From contig OY783206.1 in assembly GCA_963678705.1 (NCBI GenBank), forward strand, positions 11,915,807-11,979,806: a stretch of 64,000 bases of DNA, in the 5' to 3' direction. Position 1 is the first letter of the stretch, and every line of letters starts with the position of its first letter. The position numbers were made by a program, and so were the translations under genes. Source of the stretch: Panorpa germanica (Eukaryota; Arthropoda; Insecta; Mecoptera; Panorpidae). Shown here piece by piece: positions 28,801-38,219 of the stretch. A model generated the notes under the pieces. That model did not search any database, had not been told where the DNA came from, and was given only the letters and a program-made list of their open reading frames with translations.

Positions 28801-31800
28801 ACCTAATATAAATCATCGTGTGTTCGAAAGAAACGCAGTTGCCTAGAACTTCGAAATTTTAATTTTAGTTTTAGGTTAACTTATTTCACATTTCTTTTTC
28901 AACACAATCGAAGTGCTGCTATCAACTTATCAAATTGGCATTGTCTGATAACATAGTTGCAAACATTTTATATTTTCATTTGAAGAAATGCCACATAAAG
29001 TGGCGGATTTTGCGCAGTAAAATACCCATGCACATAAATTTTGTTAAATTATTTTAATTTTTGAAATGGTCAAAATAATTTATTAATAAACATTTGAATT
29101 AACATGATAATCACAAATCAGTTAGTACTCGCATAACGACATAAAACCACTACGTTATACGAGACCCAACACATGGAAATATCTGCATAAATGATTATAT
29201 ATGCACTTAGCTGATGAGTATCACTATACCTCAGTTACCACCTTGGCATTCCTGCCTCCCTTATCTCACAAATATTTAAGTTGACTAAAATCAATTTGTT
29301 TATGCAGTAGTGAATTTAAGTCGCCTTTAAGAGTTTTTTAAGAGTTTACCTTAAAATACATTCTTTCTCAAGGAAAGAAAGGAAACAGATACTGGGCAAA
29401 TAGCGAGAAAAGGATATGCAGGATGTGCGGAAAGGAGACAGAAACATTGGAGCATATTAAGTTTTCATGTGAGAAAAGGGTAAAAAGCGAAAAGAATATT
29501 GGGCAGTTATTAAAGGGAGGCAGTGAAGGAAGAGATGGATGGCGGAGATAGAGAAAAGGAATGAGGATAGAGAAGGAATGGCAGAGTAAAAACAGGAGGG
29601 AGAGTAGCAGGAGGACCGAAGCAGTAGCAGTTTTGTTTTTATTTTTATAAGGATAATTTTTTTTTTCATTTGGAAGAAGTGAGATAGTTTAGATTTAATA
29701 AGGAACAAAATTGAATTAAACACAATGATATGTAAATAAATGAGTTAGGCACAAAAATGTTTTGCCAAATGGCAAAAACATTAAAAATAAAATTTAAAAA
29801 AAAAACAATCCAAATACATAGTTATAACTATTTCTTTCTTTATGATTTTTCAGGCTTCCTGGACAAGTAGCCTTTTATTGCTCCCAATACTGTTCTATTT
29901 TCTTTTCATTTTTTTCTAAACAAGTGATAACTATTAAAAGTACATAATAGTTTTAATATATAGTAGCTCCTTCTTTCATTAGAACGTCTACTCCGGAAAA
30001 ATTTTCAAAAGAATGTATATGATATTCCATAAATTAGAAGAATTAGAATGTAATGATTTATGAATTGTATTAGTCTCCTGTTGTTCTTCACCTGCGTTCT
30101 TTATTGTACTTTAAAATTTAGATGTAATTAGTCTTCTTCCAGCTACGTTCATCTTTGTAAACTTGTAACAATTAAGCCTTTTTCAATTTTTTTCAAATGA
30201 CACTAGGTGACTTATTTCTTGTAATATTCTCTATCATACCTAATGATATTAAGTAAATTTTGTGTCACTGGACTACTGGCTTGTGAGAAGTGGATCCAGT
30301 GATCCACTTCCTCGTACTTTCAATTATAATTCGGTATTTGCATTGGGAATGTGTGTGGGCTCTCGTCTGTTGAGTCTTGTACATTTTTTAGACTTCATAA
30401 AACTTGTACCAAGTAAATTTGGATGAATTGGTAGTCTTTTCCAGTATTTTCCACTTCGTATCGGTAAAAGATGTCTGACTGATGATATGTAGAGATCATT
30501 TCTTGTAGTTGAATTTCTGACGAACCACGAAGCGTTGACTATTGTTCTAACTGTTTTGAATTGAAATCTTTCTATTATGTCATGTATTAGAATTACTGGT
30601 GGTTCCTCATAGTTCGATGCCATAACACCAGATGGACAGATAGTATTGACTGATGAAGGAGAATCTTGCATTCCATCGATAGTTGAGATGTGCGGCCCAT
30701 CAACCAATACATTTTGGCAACTTGGCTCGTAATTGAATGCTTAATGTGTTTCTTCCAGTTCAACCTGCGCCTAAGCATTTGGGTGATTCTTATTGAGGTA
30801 CAGTTTTCTTGTTTAAAATCACTGGTGGATAGGCTTCACGATTGTTGATGAATGTGACATGGACTGATTTGGTTTTATTTAATATTAGCAAATACAATTC
30901 TATTGAAAAAGCAACTTCATGACGCATGACACCAGAGAAAAAGAAGGCTCTTAGTGTCATTTGAAAACATGTAAAGCTAGTTGGGGTCTTGCGAGCGAAA
31001 TCCACAGTGTGTATGTCTTAACGATCTAGGCTACGTTGTCGCTTCTCTCATTTATACATCGTATAGTTAGGCATTGAATACTAAAAATCTTCTATACTTA
31101 GAAATTGTTCATGATTGAATACAAAGTAAAACTAAAGTATAATATCTACCCCAAAAGTTAGTAGGCGTGGTTTTACTTGTTTCATTTGGATTTTACCCTC
31201 TTAAGAAGGGTGTGCTTTTACTTTACTACTATAATAGTGAGGGATGAAACAAACACCCTTCTTATTTCTTCAGTAAAGCTCTCCTCTCACCCTCTATCAA
31301 TTTAAAGGGACCAAAACCTATTATTAAAAGAAATGGAGTCAACTTATTCCCTACAGGAATACAGAGGGATACGTCGCCCGTTCCAGACGCAACTGCTGTA
31401 TATGTAGAAGAATTTTCTCGGGACATATATCTACTTCAAAAAAATTAAATATTTTTATAAAATTTTATCAAACACATACATAAAATATTTCTTTATTAAA
31501 GGCATATTGTTTAATATCTTTTTATAATATGTATTCTCTTTATTTTACAGGTATGGTTTCAAAATCGACGTGCAAAATATCGTAAACAAGAGAAACAATT
31601 ACAAAAAGCTTTAGCGCCTAGTGTAATACCAAGTTGTAACGGTATGATGAGAAATATTCAAGGATACAGTGTTGCAAGGGGGTATCAACCCTATCCACAC
31701 CCCAACTCAATCAACAGGTATCCGCAGGTGAGAAAATAACCTAGTTCAGTAGATACAAACAACTTGAATTTTTATTTGAAAATTATATTTTTGGACGCCT

Positions 31801-33829
31801 GAAATGTATGCAATACTTTTTACAATTTATTATTTTCATTAATACTGTAGAGAGGTTTTTAATTTTCTTTAAAGGTATTTATCATGGTAAGAAATTACGG
31901 ACAGAAATTTGCTTAGAATTTGATATCAAAGCAGTATCAATTTAATATATTCAAATATACATAAACGTAAATAGTTTTCTATATGTGGTACATTAATTTC
32001 TGTATGTGTCTCTTTCCCTCATTAACCATAAACTAATTAAACATTTTCTCTAATGAAATAACATACGTAAACAGAATTTCAACATGAATATGCATTCGAA
32101 ATCTCAGTTTGCTTTGAGTGAGCTATTAGCTTAATTCTACCACCATTAACTGATGAAATGTTTTGACGCTGTACCGCTAGAGGTCACTAAAGTACAAGTG
32201 ATTTATGAACTAGCTCATGGATAGCTTATTTACTACTGCTGAGTCTTCGGGTTCGACAACCGGACCAGCACTTTAGTATTTGGTTTAGTTTTTATGCAAA
32301 TTGATTTGATTTAGTGCTCTCATAATCGTAACACTTCCCGTAAAACACAAAACAAGTACATTAATATTTCTACCGAACCTATTAATATTTAAACTATCAC
32401 CGAAGTAGAAATTAGCTTGTAGCGTGCTAGCAAGTTTAAAAATAGCAATGCAAGACAATTCTTCTACTACCCGAGAAGTGTCTTATTTTATTGCTATTCT
32501 TTATCTGTAGCTATTCTTTAAGCCTTTAATCCTTCGAAAGAACTTCTTAAAGAATGTTTAAAATTCGTAGAAAAGTGCGAAGAATTGTTACAAAAATCAG
32601 TGAAATAAGTCACGAAACATTTTATATTAGGTAAAACATTTTACGTAGCAGGTAACTATTGCTATGTTTTATGAACCTTAAATATATGTACTTGTGTTTT
32701 GCTGGTTATAAGGTATCGGTCTTAGTTCACATATTTGAGACAATGGCACTGTCAATATTGTAGGTTAGGTTGTTCGGTAATAGAACTTAGCATTGGAAAT
32801 AAGCTGACGTTAAATACAGTAAATTTTGATATATTAAAAGTAATAACAGTAGATATTGACATTGAAAGCATTGACGAAACTCAGAATAGGGTGCACAAAA
32901 ATTACACATGAATACATCCTCAAGAGCTAACAAAAAACTTGAAAGAATTAAAAGTTGAACACCTGCTACTATATTGCAATTAATTTCACTATATAAGACA
33001 AAATTTACAACTAGACGACATTACTGACATATTCATGACAATGACACTAACATTAACAAACTACTACAATTTTTACGAGATACAAAATTAATAAATGAAA
33101 TATAAATATTAGGATAGAATAGATATAGGATAAATGATCTATGCAATTAAAATATTCTTAGACTAAATTATACATATGTATGCACGCAATATTAAAAGTA
33201 CGTACGTATTTTCAAACAAACTTTAGGAATTACTATTCTATTCTTGTCAGTAAATATTCAATTAATGGAAATATATGGAAGTAAATTGAAAATTTAACAT
33301 TTTGTGATATGTTTTGATTCAGATGGGAGGTGGAACCTACCCCGGGATGAGTCAACCATTCTCAATGTCTCATGGTGCTTCAAATATGTCTTCAGTGACA
33401 GGGATGAGACAAGATTCAATGGGTAAGTTCATTTTACAAACATATCTTGTGTTTATCAAATTTAAGGTCATATTTAAATACAAAATTACATAAATACAAT
33501 GGAAGCTATAGCATTTTCTTTTCTAAAATATTATTGGAGTCATATACGTCTTAATTTGGAGGTCTTAATTCAATAGTGGTGCAACTTCACTTTTGTTTGA
33601 CATACATCACTCTCAAAAAAAAAAACTGTAGCGTATTTTAGAACCAGGTATTAAATAAAATTCAGATCCCAGAATTTTAATTTTCAGAACATACAGTACA
33701 TTTTCAAAGAAGCGCTAACACTAACCTAATTATTATCACTTTCTTTGTCTATCGCACTTATTAATGTCTTATCTCAAAAACGACAAAGTTACAGTTTTAA
33801 GGTTATTTTCATAAGACCGCGTGTTCGCG

Positions 33830-33893
<64 letters not shown>

Positions 33894-36286
33894 TTTCAAC
33901 ACTGGTTTCCAACTGTCAAGCTTTTGTAAAAACACTGATTTTAAGGTAAATTAACACAAAGTTAAAACAAACTTTAATACTTTTCGTTAGAGGCAGTATT
34001 CATCTAATATATTTAATTTTTTTTCGTTATTAATTTCTCACTTTTAATCACTTTTTTCACCTAAAGTAGCAGGAGCCGATCACACACACAGTAGATAGGG
34101 ACCACTTGTGTTACAAATTCAGACAAAAATGTATCTTAAAAAAAATTAATAACTGGTTCTTAATTTTAATACGCATTTGTCTATTAAATTTGTATTAAAT
34201 TTAAGAACATTTTTAACAGTTAATTTTAACTATACAGATATAATTTAACAGATAGTTTTAACTATAAAAAGTGGTAAATTGCTCTACTTAAGCTACCTAA
34301 GAAATTGCATTTCTGATTTGTTCATTAACTTGTCTGTAATGTAGGACGTTTTATTAACAAGTGAAGTAAGCTCGAGTTGTACTACTTTTATGATAAAAAA
34401 CAAATAACTAATATTAACTGAAATAAGTCCTTCATATAACTATAAATAAATATGGTGGGTGTCCATTTAAGAAGGCGATTTTAACCGGAAATTACAAATT
34501 GAAATGATTACAGTGCACTCTACCGTCATCATTTCAAATTTCCTTTTGCCACGTCTTACAAGATGGCGACCCTAACTTATCTTTTGGCCCAATGCTTGAG
34601 TCATCTCCGATAGAAGAAACGGGCATTTATTACCGACGTAATCGTAACGTCTGTAACCTCTTAAAATTAAAAATAATTACTTGAATTACATTTTTTATTA
34701 GAAACTGTTTCATTTTACTTGTTTTCAACGTTCTTTCATGAAGTAGTGTTTTTCTTACGTTAAGAATGTAAGAAGTACACTAACTAAGGTCTGTAGTAGT
34801 TTCCGATCTTATTTTCTTTTTGTGTGAAATTGATTTTCACATATGGTAAGGTTATCCATCATATCAGAGATGATCTACAGTTGAGAGTCAAAACGTCTTA
34901 AGATTCCATCGTAAAGAGGAAATAGGATATATTGGAGGATTTGATAATAAACGCCTCTTTCCTCTATCGTCGGACTTTATGAACTTTTGTAGAACTACAG
35001 GGTGTTTTTGATGATAACATGTTTCAATAATTCTGTCCGTTGAATACGGACTTTGACAAAGGCTTTAGCGACCATTGCCAAGTTTTAGTCTTCGCGCAAA
35101 ATCATACATTGTAATATGTTGGCATTTACTAATATGATCCGTGAATACAAATACTTTAAAACATAATAGACTAAATAATGTCACTTCTTTCTACAAGAAC
35201 TAAGCAATTTTGTAAATTACGGGCTCCCTCCCTGTTGATATATATTTAAAAATGCGTAACACAACATCTTTCGAATTCAGAGGAATTTTTAAAACAAGAA
35301 CTTACGAAACTGTGAAACATGTCAAATTTCTGTGGCTAACTGGGTCCAAAAATATTGCTTTTCAGGACACTTATCAACAACTCCTTGACCCCACTTAGAT
35401 GTATTGAAAAATAATTCTCGAGAGCTCGAATTTTTCACGATATTATTAAACGAAAATAAACTTAGCGCCGGTAATGATTTATTATGCATTATACTAATTA
35501 CTAGAGTTTACCCCTGTCGCAAGCGACGACTGTCTTTAGTGTTAGTGAAATATTAGACTCGTTCCACATTTATGTTACACAACAAATAATTTGTTATATA
35601 AACTAACTAAAAAATACTTTTTTCAATTTGTTCATTATTTGACCAACTTTTTTTTTAAATTTTGGGATTTTTTTTTAGATTTTTAAATTAGGTACCAAAG
35701 TTTGCCCATATATAAAATTTCAACTTTCTAGCCCTATTTTTACCCTCGGGAAAAACCGCCCCCGTGTCCTCAAATTTTTATCTTAATAACATATTTCATT
35801 ATTATGTAATCCAAAATTTTAGTTTTCTCCAAAGTTTCCTACCGGGCCCCCTCATTTTCTCAACGCCCTCTTTTCCAATTTTTCAATTTCTAGTTTTCAA
35901 AAAATGTTGACATTGAATAGCGTAATACACATGCCAAATTTCAACTTTCTATATTTTATGAATTAAAAGTTATAGAAGGACCGTGGTCCTAAGAAGCCCG
36001 AATTATTAATAAAAAAAAATTAAAAAAGTTATAGAGCAAAAAGTAAAAATATTTTTTTTAGTTTTGTTCGAGCCGTTTTCGAGCCGCCATACGAATCGCG
36101 TAAACATATAAACAAATAAATCTTATATTTATATATAAAATTATATTATACTAAATATTTGTATTGCGCATTGTTTCAGGTATGAGTCCAGAAGATGAGT
36201 GGTACAACAAAAGTTTATCAGCTCTTCGGATGAATTCCTCTCACCATCCCAACCTTGCGGCGCCCATGCTACAGTACCAGACGTAA
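3869..36286 (+). CDS. PROP1: Paired-like homeobox transcription factor, PROP1/unc-42 family (start exon missing)
   Basis: Sequence-specific DNA-binding transcription factor acting in the nucleus. Coding exons read by splice signals and phase: 3869-4218, 5975-6246, 17643-17842, 18579-18686, 31551-31727, 33323-33422, 36180-36286 (TAA at 36284). They total 1314 nt, giving 437 codons plus stop with no break. The homeodomain starts RRHRTTFTQ, has [12 protein letters not shown] and ends [14 protein letters not shown]. Homeodomain position 50 is Gln, and an intron lies at the classic 46/47 position. The flank [12 protein letters not shown] and a C-terminal EDEWY motif resemble PROP1 (RKQER, EDWY) and nematode unc-42 more than Prrx, Otp, Shox or Alx as I recall them. 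The N-terminal part is low complexity (Gln run, Gly-rich stretches). The first exon opens at a weak acceptor (AG at 3867-3868) with no upstream in-frame ATG, so an earlier coding exon is inferred. The family in flies and worms acts in neurons; that role here is inference. Confidence 0.9.
4219..5974. other. Homeobox intron 1 (of those resolved)
   Basis: Holds the foldback MITE at 4600-4766 and, near 5770-5805, a fragment with GGACCACGGTCC of the 600-bp repeat family. Frames of 60-70 codons at 5403-5955 are AT-rich chance frames. Confidence 0.6.
4600..4766. repeat. Foldback MITE, GTTCGGCGGCGAC family, copy 1
   Basis: Both ends carry the inverted sequence TTACGAGAGTTCGGCGGCGA (with small differences) followed by CTTATACTTAAAA. 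The inner part shares the segment ATAATACGATAATGAATTTT with copies at 11339-11542 and 22001-22160. No coding capacity, so probably a non-autonomous DNA element. Confidence 0.7.
7405..8315. repeat. MITE-like element with TAAGGGTCTTATTCTG ends
   Basis: The left end TAAGGGTCTTATTCTG and right end CAGAATAAGGCCCTTA form imperfect terminal inverted repeats about 910 bp apart. The interior repeats the motifs GCGGTGGAAA and its complement several times, typical of foldback elements. The only open frames are short and unrecognised. Shorter relatives appear near 36903-37053. Confidence 0.55.
8333..8677 (-). pseudogene. Mariner transposase C-terminal remnant
   Basis: The minus-strand frame contains [32 protein letters not shown] and [12 protein letters not shown], read here in two parts. 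The family pattern is HPAYSPDLAPSDYFLF, the region with the last catalytic Asp of the mariner DD34D triad, followed by a terminal YYLEGI. The N-terminal half is absent and the residues around the motif are decayed, so this is a dead 3' fragment. It directly abuts the MITE-like element on its left. Confidence 0.85.
9101..9259 (+). CDS. Candidate cassette exon inside the homeobox gene
   Basis: A GC-richer block in the long intron of the homeobox gene. The open frame includes [16 protein letters not shown] and MDHGPTGG. With the acceptor cactttcacag (AG at 9099-9100) and the donor GGAG|gtacgg (GT at 9260), it is 159 nt. It starts at codon position 2 and ends after one base, matching the phase of the exons at 5975-6246 and 17643-17842. 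If the donor is not used, the frame continues through [15 protein letters not shown] to a TAA near 9315, giving an alternative C-terminus that would lack the homeodomain. No family match is recognised, so this may still be chance. Confidence 0.3.
9937..10555. repeat. MITE with ATGGGCTTGTGTCC ends, copy 1
   Basis: Begins ATGGGCTTGTGTCCTATG and ends GAGAACACAAGCTCAT, an imperfect inverted repeat. Its roughly 600-bp interior is almost the same as the segment at 41752-42353, including CATTCCAAGTGCATGTGACA and CTCCGTCAATATTTAGATAT. Small frames inside it are chance. Confidence 0.75.
10826..10853. repeat. (CT)n microsatellite
   Basis: An uninterrupted CT dinucleotide run of about 13 units in the long intron of the homeobox gene. 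Confidence 0.95.
11339..11542. repeat. Foldback MITE, GTTCGGCGGCGAC family, copy 2
   Basis: The longest copy with both inverted ends (TTACGAGAGTTCGGCAGCGA at left, and the complement of ATAGTTCGGCGGCGACTTAT at right). It lies in the opposite orientation to the copy at 4600-4766 and contains TATAGAAACGAATAAGATAA. Confidence 0.7.
13677..14088. mobile_element. Non-autonomous hAT-like element with 8-bp target duplication
   Basis: Starts TAGAGATGTAACA and ends TGTTACATCCCTA, inverted ends of the hAT type. The flanks are ATATGAAC on the left (13669-13676) and ATATGCAC on the right (14089-14096), an 8-bp target site duplication with one mismatch. The right subterminal region has repeated GCGAATGCGAAT words. 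The 412-bp interior has no coding frame. Confidence 0.8.
14860..15051. repeat. Foldback repeat GCAAAGAGAGAGATAG
   Basis: The left arm starts GCAAAGAGAGAGATAGTTGCC and continues to TGTCTCTTTCTAG. The right arm is its imperfect complement, CTAGAAAGAGA through GGCAGCTATCTCTCTCTTTGC. A MITE-like palindrome of about 190 bp; target duplications were not recognised. Confidence 0.55.
17643..17842 (+). CDS. PROP1: PROP1/unc-42-like exon with start of homeodomain
   Basis: Internal exon of the homeobox gene. The acceptor follows a T-rich tract (ttttgttttag) and the donor is CAA|gtaagt. It begins with two nucleotides completing a Val codon, runs through a Pro/Gly-rich linker with the motif KKLKPEPPG, then [14 protein letters not shown], which is the N-terminal arm and start of helix 1 of the homeodomain. 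It ends in phase 0, joining exactly to the exon at 18579. Confidence 0.93.
18579..18686 (+). CDS. PROP1: PROP1/unc-42-like exon, homeodomain helices 1-2
   Basis: A 108-nt phase-0 exon between tgttttcag and gtaagt. It encodes [24 protein letters not shown] and LNEARIQ, that is, helix 1, the HYPD loop typical of paired-like domains, helix 2 and the beginning of helix 3. A longer reading frame that runs on past the donor is intron read-through, not coding. Confidence 0.94.
19283..19365 (+). repeat. Possible tRNA-derived SINE head
   Basis: Contains CAGTGGCCGAGAGC, like a pol III A box, and, about 45 nt later, TTCGGATACGATCCCCGGACC, like a B box. A similar tail with GGGTTCGACAACCGGACCAGC occurs at 32237-32285. 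There is no cloverleaf, so it is not a functional tRNA gene. Confidence 0.35.
22001..22160. repeat. Foldback MITE, GTTCGGCGGCGAC family, copy 3 (truncated)
   Basis: Matches the other two copies through CGGCGACTTATAATTAAAAG, the inner ATAATACGATAATTAATTTT and TTATATCGGCAGTTTATACC. It stops at CCACAACTTA, so the right inverted end is missing. Confidence 0.6.
22949..23094. repeat. Short MITE with GGCGTCCGCAG ends
   Basis: Left end GGCGTCCGCAGG and right end CTGCGGACGCC are perfect 11-bp inverted repeats about 146 bp apart. The interior is non-coding. Confidence 0.6.
24190..24425 (+). pseudogene. Nuclear copy of mitochondrial cytochrome b (NUMT)
   Basis: Read with the invertebrate mitochondrial code (TGA as Trp), the segment from 24237 gives [19 protein letters not shown], then [16 protein letters not shown], then [16 protein letters not shown]. 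This is the heme-binding/Qo region of cytochrome b. In the nuclear code it has several stops, and a TAA replaces the Trp expected after LVQ, so it is dead. Upstream sequence from about 24190 is weakly similar. The fragment directly abuts a non-LTR retrotransposon remnant on its right. Confidence 0.9.
24430..24840 (-). mobile_element. Non-LTR retrotransposon 3' fragment, copy 1
   Basis: The minus strand reads [20 protein letters not shown] with flanking Arg/Glu-rich sequence ([22 protein letters not shown]). A Cys-Cys-His-Cys knuckle of the form CRxCGxExETLEHIxFxC lies at the 3' end of ORF2 in many insect jockey/R1-like elements. Related fragments lie at 29360-29640 and 43770-44300. Confidence 0.75.
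26330..26830 (+). mobile_element. PIF/Harbinger-like element with MADF-domain remnant
   Basis: The right half carries inverted blocks of AAAACAAAACTG and CAGTTTTGTTTTT. Inside is a short frame [20 protein letters not shown] followed by LWD, matching the start of a MADF DNA-binding domain (Trp-x-Lys...LIxxYxxxxxLWD). PIF/Harbinger elements commonly carry a second gene of this kind. The frame breaks soon after LWD. A diverged copy without the MADF part flanks the nested element at 54211-56788. Confidence 0.6.
29360..29640 (+). mobile_element. Non-LTR retrotransposon 3' fragment, copy 2
   Basis: The plus strand reads [20 protein letters not shown] then [12 protein letters not shown], the same Cys-rich end as at 24430-24840 in the opposite orientation. 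A stop codon soon follows, and the fragment ends near an A/T-rich tract. Confidence 0.75.
30310..31010 (-). pseudogene. Jockey-like reverse transcriptase remnant
   Basis: Minus-strand pieces in different frames read [20 protein letters not shown] (near 30830-30890), [12 protein letters not shown] and [20 protein letters not shown] (near 30690-30770), then [20 protein letters not shown] (near 30530-30590). These are the thumb and C-terminal parts of the jockey-clade reverse transcriptase. At least two frame breaks show it is inactive. Confidence 0.85.
31551..31727 (+). CDS. PROP1: PROP1/unc-42-like exon, recognition helix
   Basis: A 177-nt phase-0 exon after ttattttacag, ending CCGCAG|gtgaga. 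It starts [15 protein letters not shown], the recognition helix with Gln50 and Asn51, then the basic/Gln linker QLQKALAPS and a Tyr/Pro-rich stretch ([16 protein letters not shown]). The intron upstream, at homeodomain position 46/47, is nearly 13 kb. Confidence 0.94.
32237..32285 (+). repeat. Possible SINE fragment (B-box part)
   Basis: GAGTCTTCGGGTTCGACAAC followed by CGGACCAGCACTT resembles the B-box end of the segment at 19283-19365. The 5' half is not recognisable. Confidence 0.3.
33832..33885. repeat. (TA)n microsatellite
   Basis: About 27 TA units followed by a T tract, in the intron before the last exon of the homeobox gene. A frame reading YIYIYI through it is not a gene. Confidence 0.95.
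35500..36110. repeat. Dispersed 600-bp repeat, copy 1
   Basis: Starts near CTAGAGTTTACCCCTGTCGC and ends near GAGCCGTTTTCGAGCCGCCA. The segment at 50655-51305 is a diverged copy in the reverse orientation. It contains the palindrome GGACCGTGGTCCTAAGAAG, fragments of which also occur near 5785 and 48725. No coding frame. Lies just upstream of the last homeobox exon. Confidence 0.65.
36180..36286 (+). CDS. PROP1: PROP1/unc-42-like last coding exon
   Basis: The acceptor ttgtttcag precedes a phase-1 start that completes a Gly codon from 33422. The exon encodes [20 protein letters not shown] and ends MLQYQT followed by TAA. The acidic EDEWY motif near the C-terminus resembles the EDWY region of vertebrate PROP1. 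A long AT-rich 3' untranslated region probably follows; I could not choose a polyadenylation site. Confidence 0.9.
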
Positions 36287-36902
36287 TGGACACAGGATTT
36301 TAATTAATTTATGAATACGTATACACTGAAGAATGTTCCAAAAGAGTGAAATTAATATTGTTTCCTAAATATAATTAACAGTTAATAGGGTGTGTGACGG
36401 GGGACCGGGGGAGAGGAGGTGTGGTTATAATAGTCATATTATTAAAGTTATTTATGTAGTTAATTTATATTTGTATATTGTAACATAATCGACTGTTCTG
36501 ATGTTTCTTTTTTTTGCTTGTTTTCTAGTGATTGTACTCACTGCGTCTATTTGCTTCGCAGGAATCTTTTGCACTAAAATGTAAAACACGGTTTATAAAA
36601 TGGGTTTCATGAAAAACAGTGATATAATTAGGTTTTCTCCGTTTTCTCTTTAATATGAACTCGAAACAGATTCTATTTTGTTTTTTTTTTCATGTCAAAA
36701 ACAGAATTTCTATATTTGTTCTTCATTTGTTTCAATATTCGAAAATTCTTCTTTGTAAATTTTTAATTAACTTCATTTTATAAAAGAAACATTTTTAAAA
36801 TCTAAAACAATGGCGACTAATTAAAAAAACAGTTTCCAATTAAAATGATGTGTATAAATTGTAAAGAGAAACATGTTACTTTTTTTATTGTCCATACAAA
36901 TT

Positions 36903-37053
36903 TAGGGTCTTATTTTGTAACTTTTTGTCTGACGTTATGCGTCATGAATAATAATATTGGCAAATTTTCACTATAATTTTATATGTCATAAATAACAAAG
37001 AAATGAATATCACACTAGTCCAATTCATGACGCATGACGCCAGAGTAAAACTT
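36903..37053. repeat. Foldback repeat with TGACGCATGACGCCAGAG arm
   Basis: Left arm TTGTCTGACGTTATGCGTCA and right arm AATTCATGACGCATGACGCC are near-complementary. Similar right arms occur near 24985-25050 and 30920-30955. The left end GGGTCTTATTTTGTAAC resembles that of the element at 7405-8315. Confidence 0.55.
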
Positions 37054-38056
37054 AGAAAAGGAGTCACTTAGTTTCATACACACTAGGGCCATCTGTTTTA
37101 ACAGTATGGTAAATGTGATGCATAAATAGCAATGATTCGAACCACTTTTGATTTACACAGTTGTAAACATTTTTTACAATGTTTGCAGCAGATTCCAGCG
37201 AGGGGCAAATACAGAGTTCAGACTTCTGCTCCATTTTACCGTTTTTCTGCGCTTCTTTTTCAGCAGAGTACAACGATAGTAATATATTTTCACAATATTT
37301 AACTTATTTATTTTTACAAATTAAATTTATAAAATGGGTATTTTAAAATTCTAGTCCTACAAATTGTGAGTAAATTTAATATAATGAATAAAATTAATTA
37401 TAAATTAAATTTTTAAGTATAAAAAAAAACTATTAGATGATAAAAATATATAAAATAATATAAAATTAATGAAAAACACATGCTGTCTGTAAATTGGTTA
37501 AAAAGTAAAATTAATTAAAAACAAATGAGGAAAACTGAAAATTTGTCTTATTGTTGTAATATTAATTTCATACGAATACGACTAAAATATTTAAAAAATA
37601 AAATTTGTAAGTTCCACAAAATGGAGGCTAAAATGCAAAATGGTGGAAATTGCATAGATTTTTTTTTCATTTTAATCGACACAAGGGCGCACCGAACTTT
37701 GAGTAAGGTTAAACTGATCTTCTTCCGAATAACCTTTTTTTTGCTCTTATATTAAATTAAATTTTATGTAGTCAGAATTTTCGTTAACTTTTAATTCAGG
37801 GATAATAATTATTTAAATTAATTGCAGTTTCCACCACAACACAATTGGCGGCCATTTTGTAAACATTTTTTGATAATTCTGTAATCAGTTTGCTACACGT
37901 GATAATTGTAATATAAATTATAAAAAAAATTAAATATAATGATTATTAAATGTATAATTAAAAATGAATTGTTTGTGTAAAATAAGCAAAGGTATATGTT
38001 ATGAGAAAATGAAGAAAATATGTAAAACGCAATGGAAAATAATAGCAATGATTATG

Positions 38057-38219
38057 TTTTTTTCGTCACTCTGCTGCAAATACAAATGTTTTATGAAATT
38101 TAGAAAAAATTGTAAATTTCGAATCCAAGTCAACTAACTAGTGAAAAGATGCAGACATTTTTTTCATATTTTATGTTACACAATTATTTGGCTGCGTGCA
38201 GCAGAGTGACGAAAAAAAC
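38057..38219. repeat. Short MITE with TTTTTTCGTCACTCTGCTGC ends
   Basis: Left TTTTTTCGTCACTCTGCTGC and right GCAGCAGAGTGACGAAAAAA are perfect inverted repeats of about 20 bp around a 120-bp AT-rich centre. Confidence 0.7.

Larger units (their letters stand above)
18687..31550. other. Large homeobox intron at homeodomain position 46/47
   Basis: A 12.9-kb intron containing a possible SINE head, foldback repeats, a NUMT, retrotransposon fragments, a MADF-type element and a jockey remnant, listed separately. Segment 21040-21310, with the GC-rich core GTAACGCGCCGCGGCGCATG, is unexplained. A pair of related segments occurs at 21835-21925 and 23510-23590 (ACCAAAAGACACAATTCT). Confidence 0.55.

Noticed and set aside
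33745-33954. 69-codon frame with YIYIYI repeats
   Set aside because: Produced by reading through a (TA)n microsatellite and its T tract.
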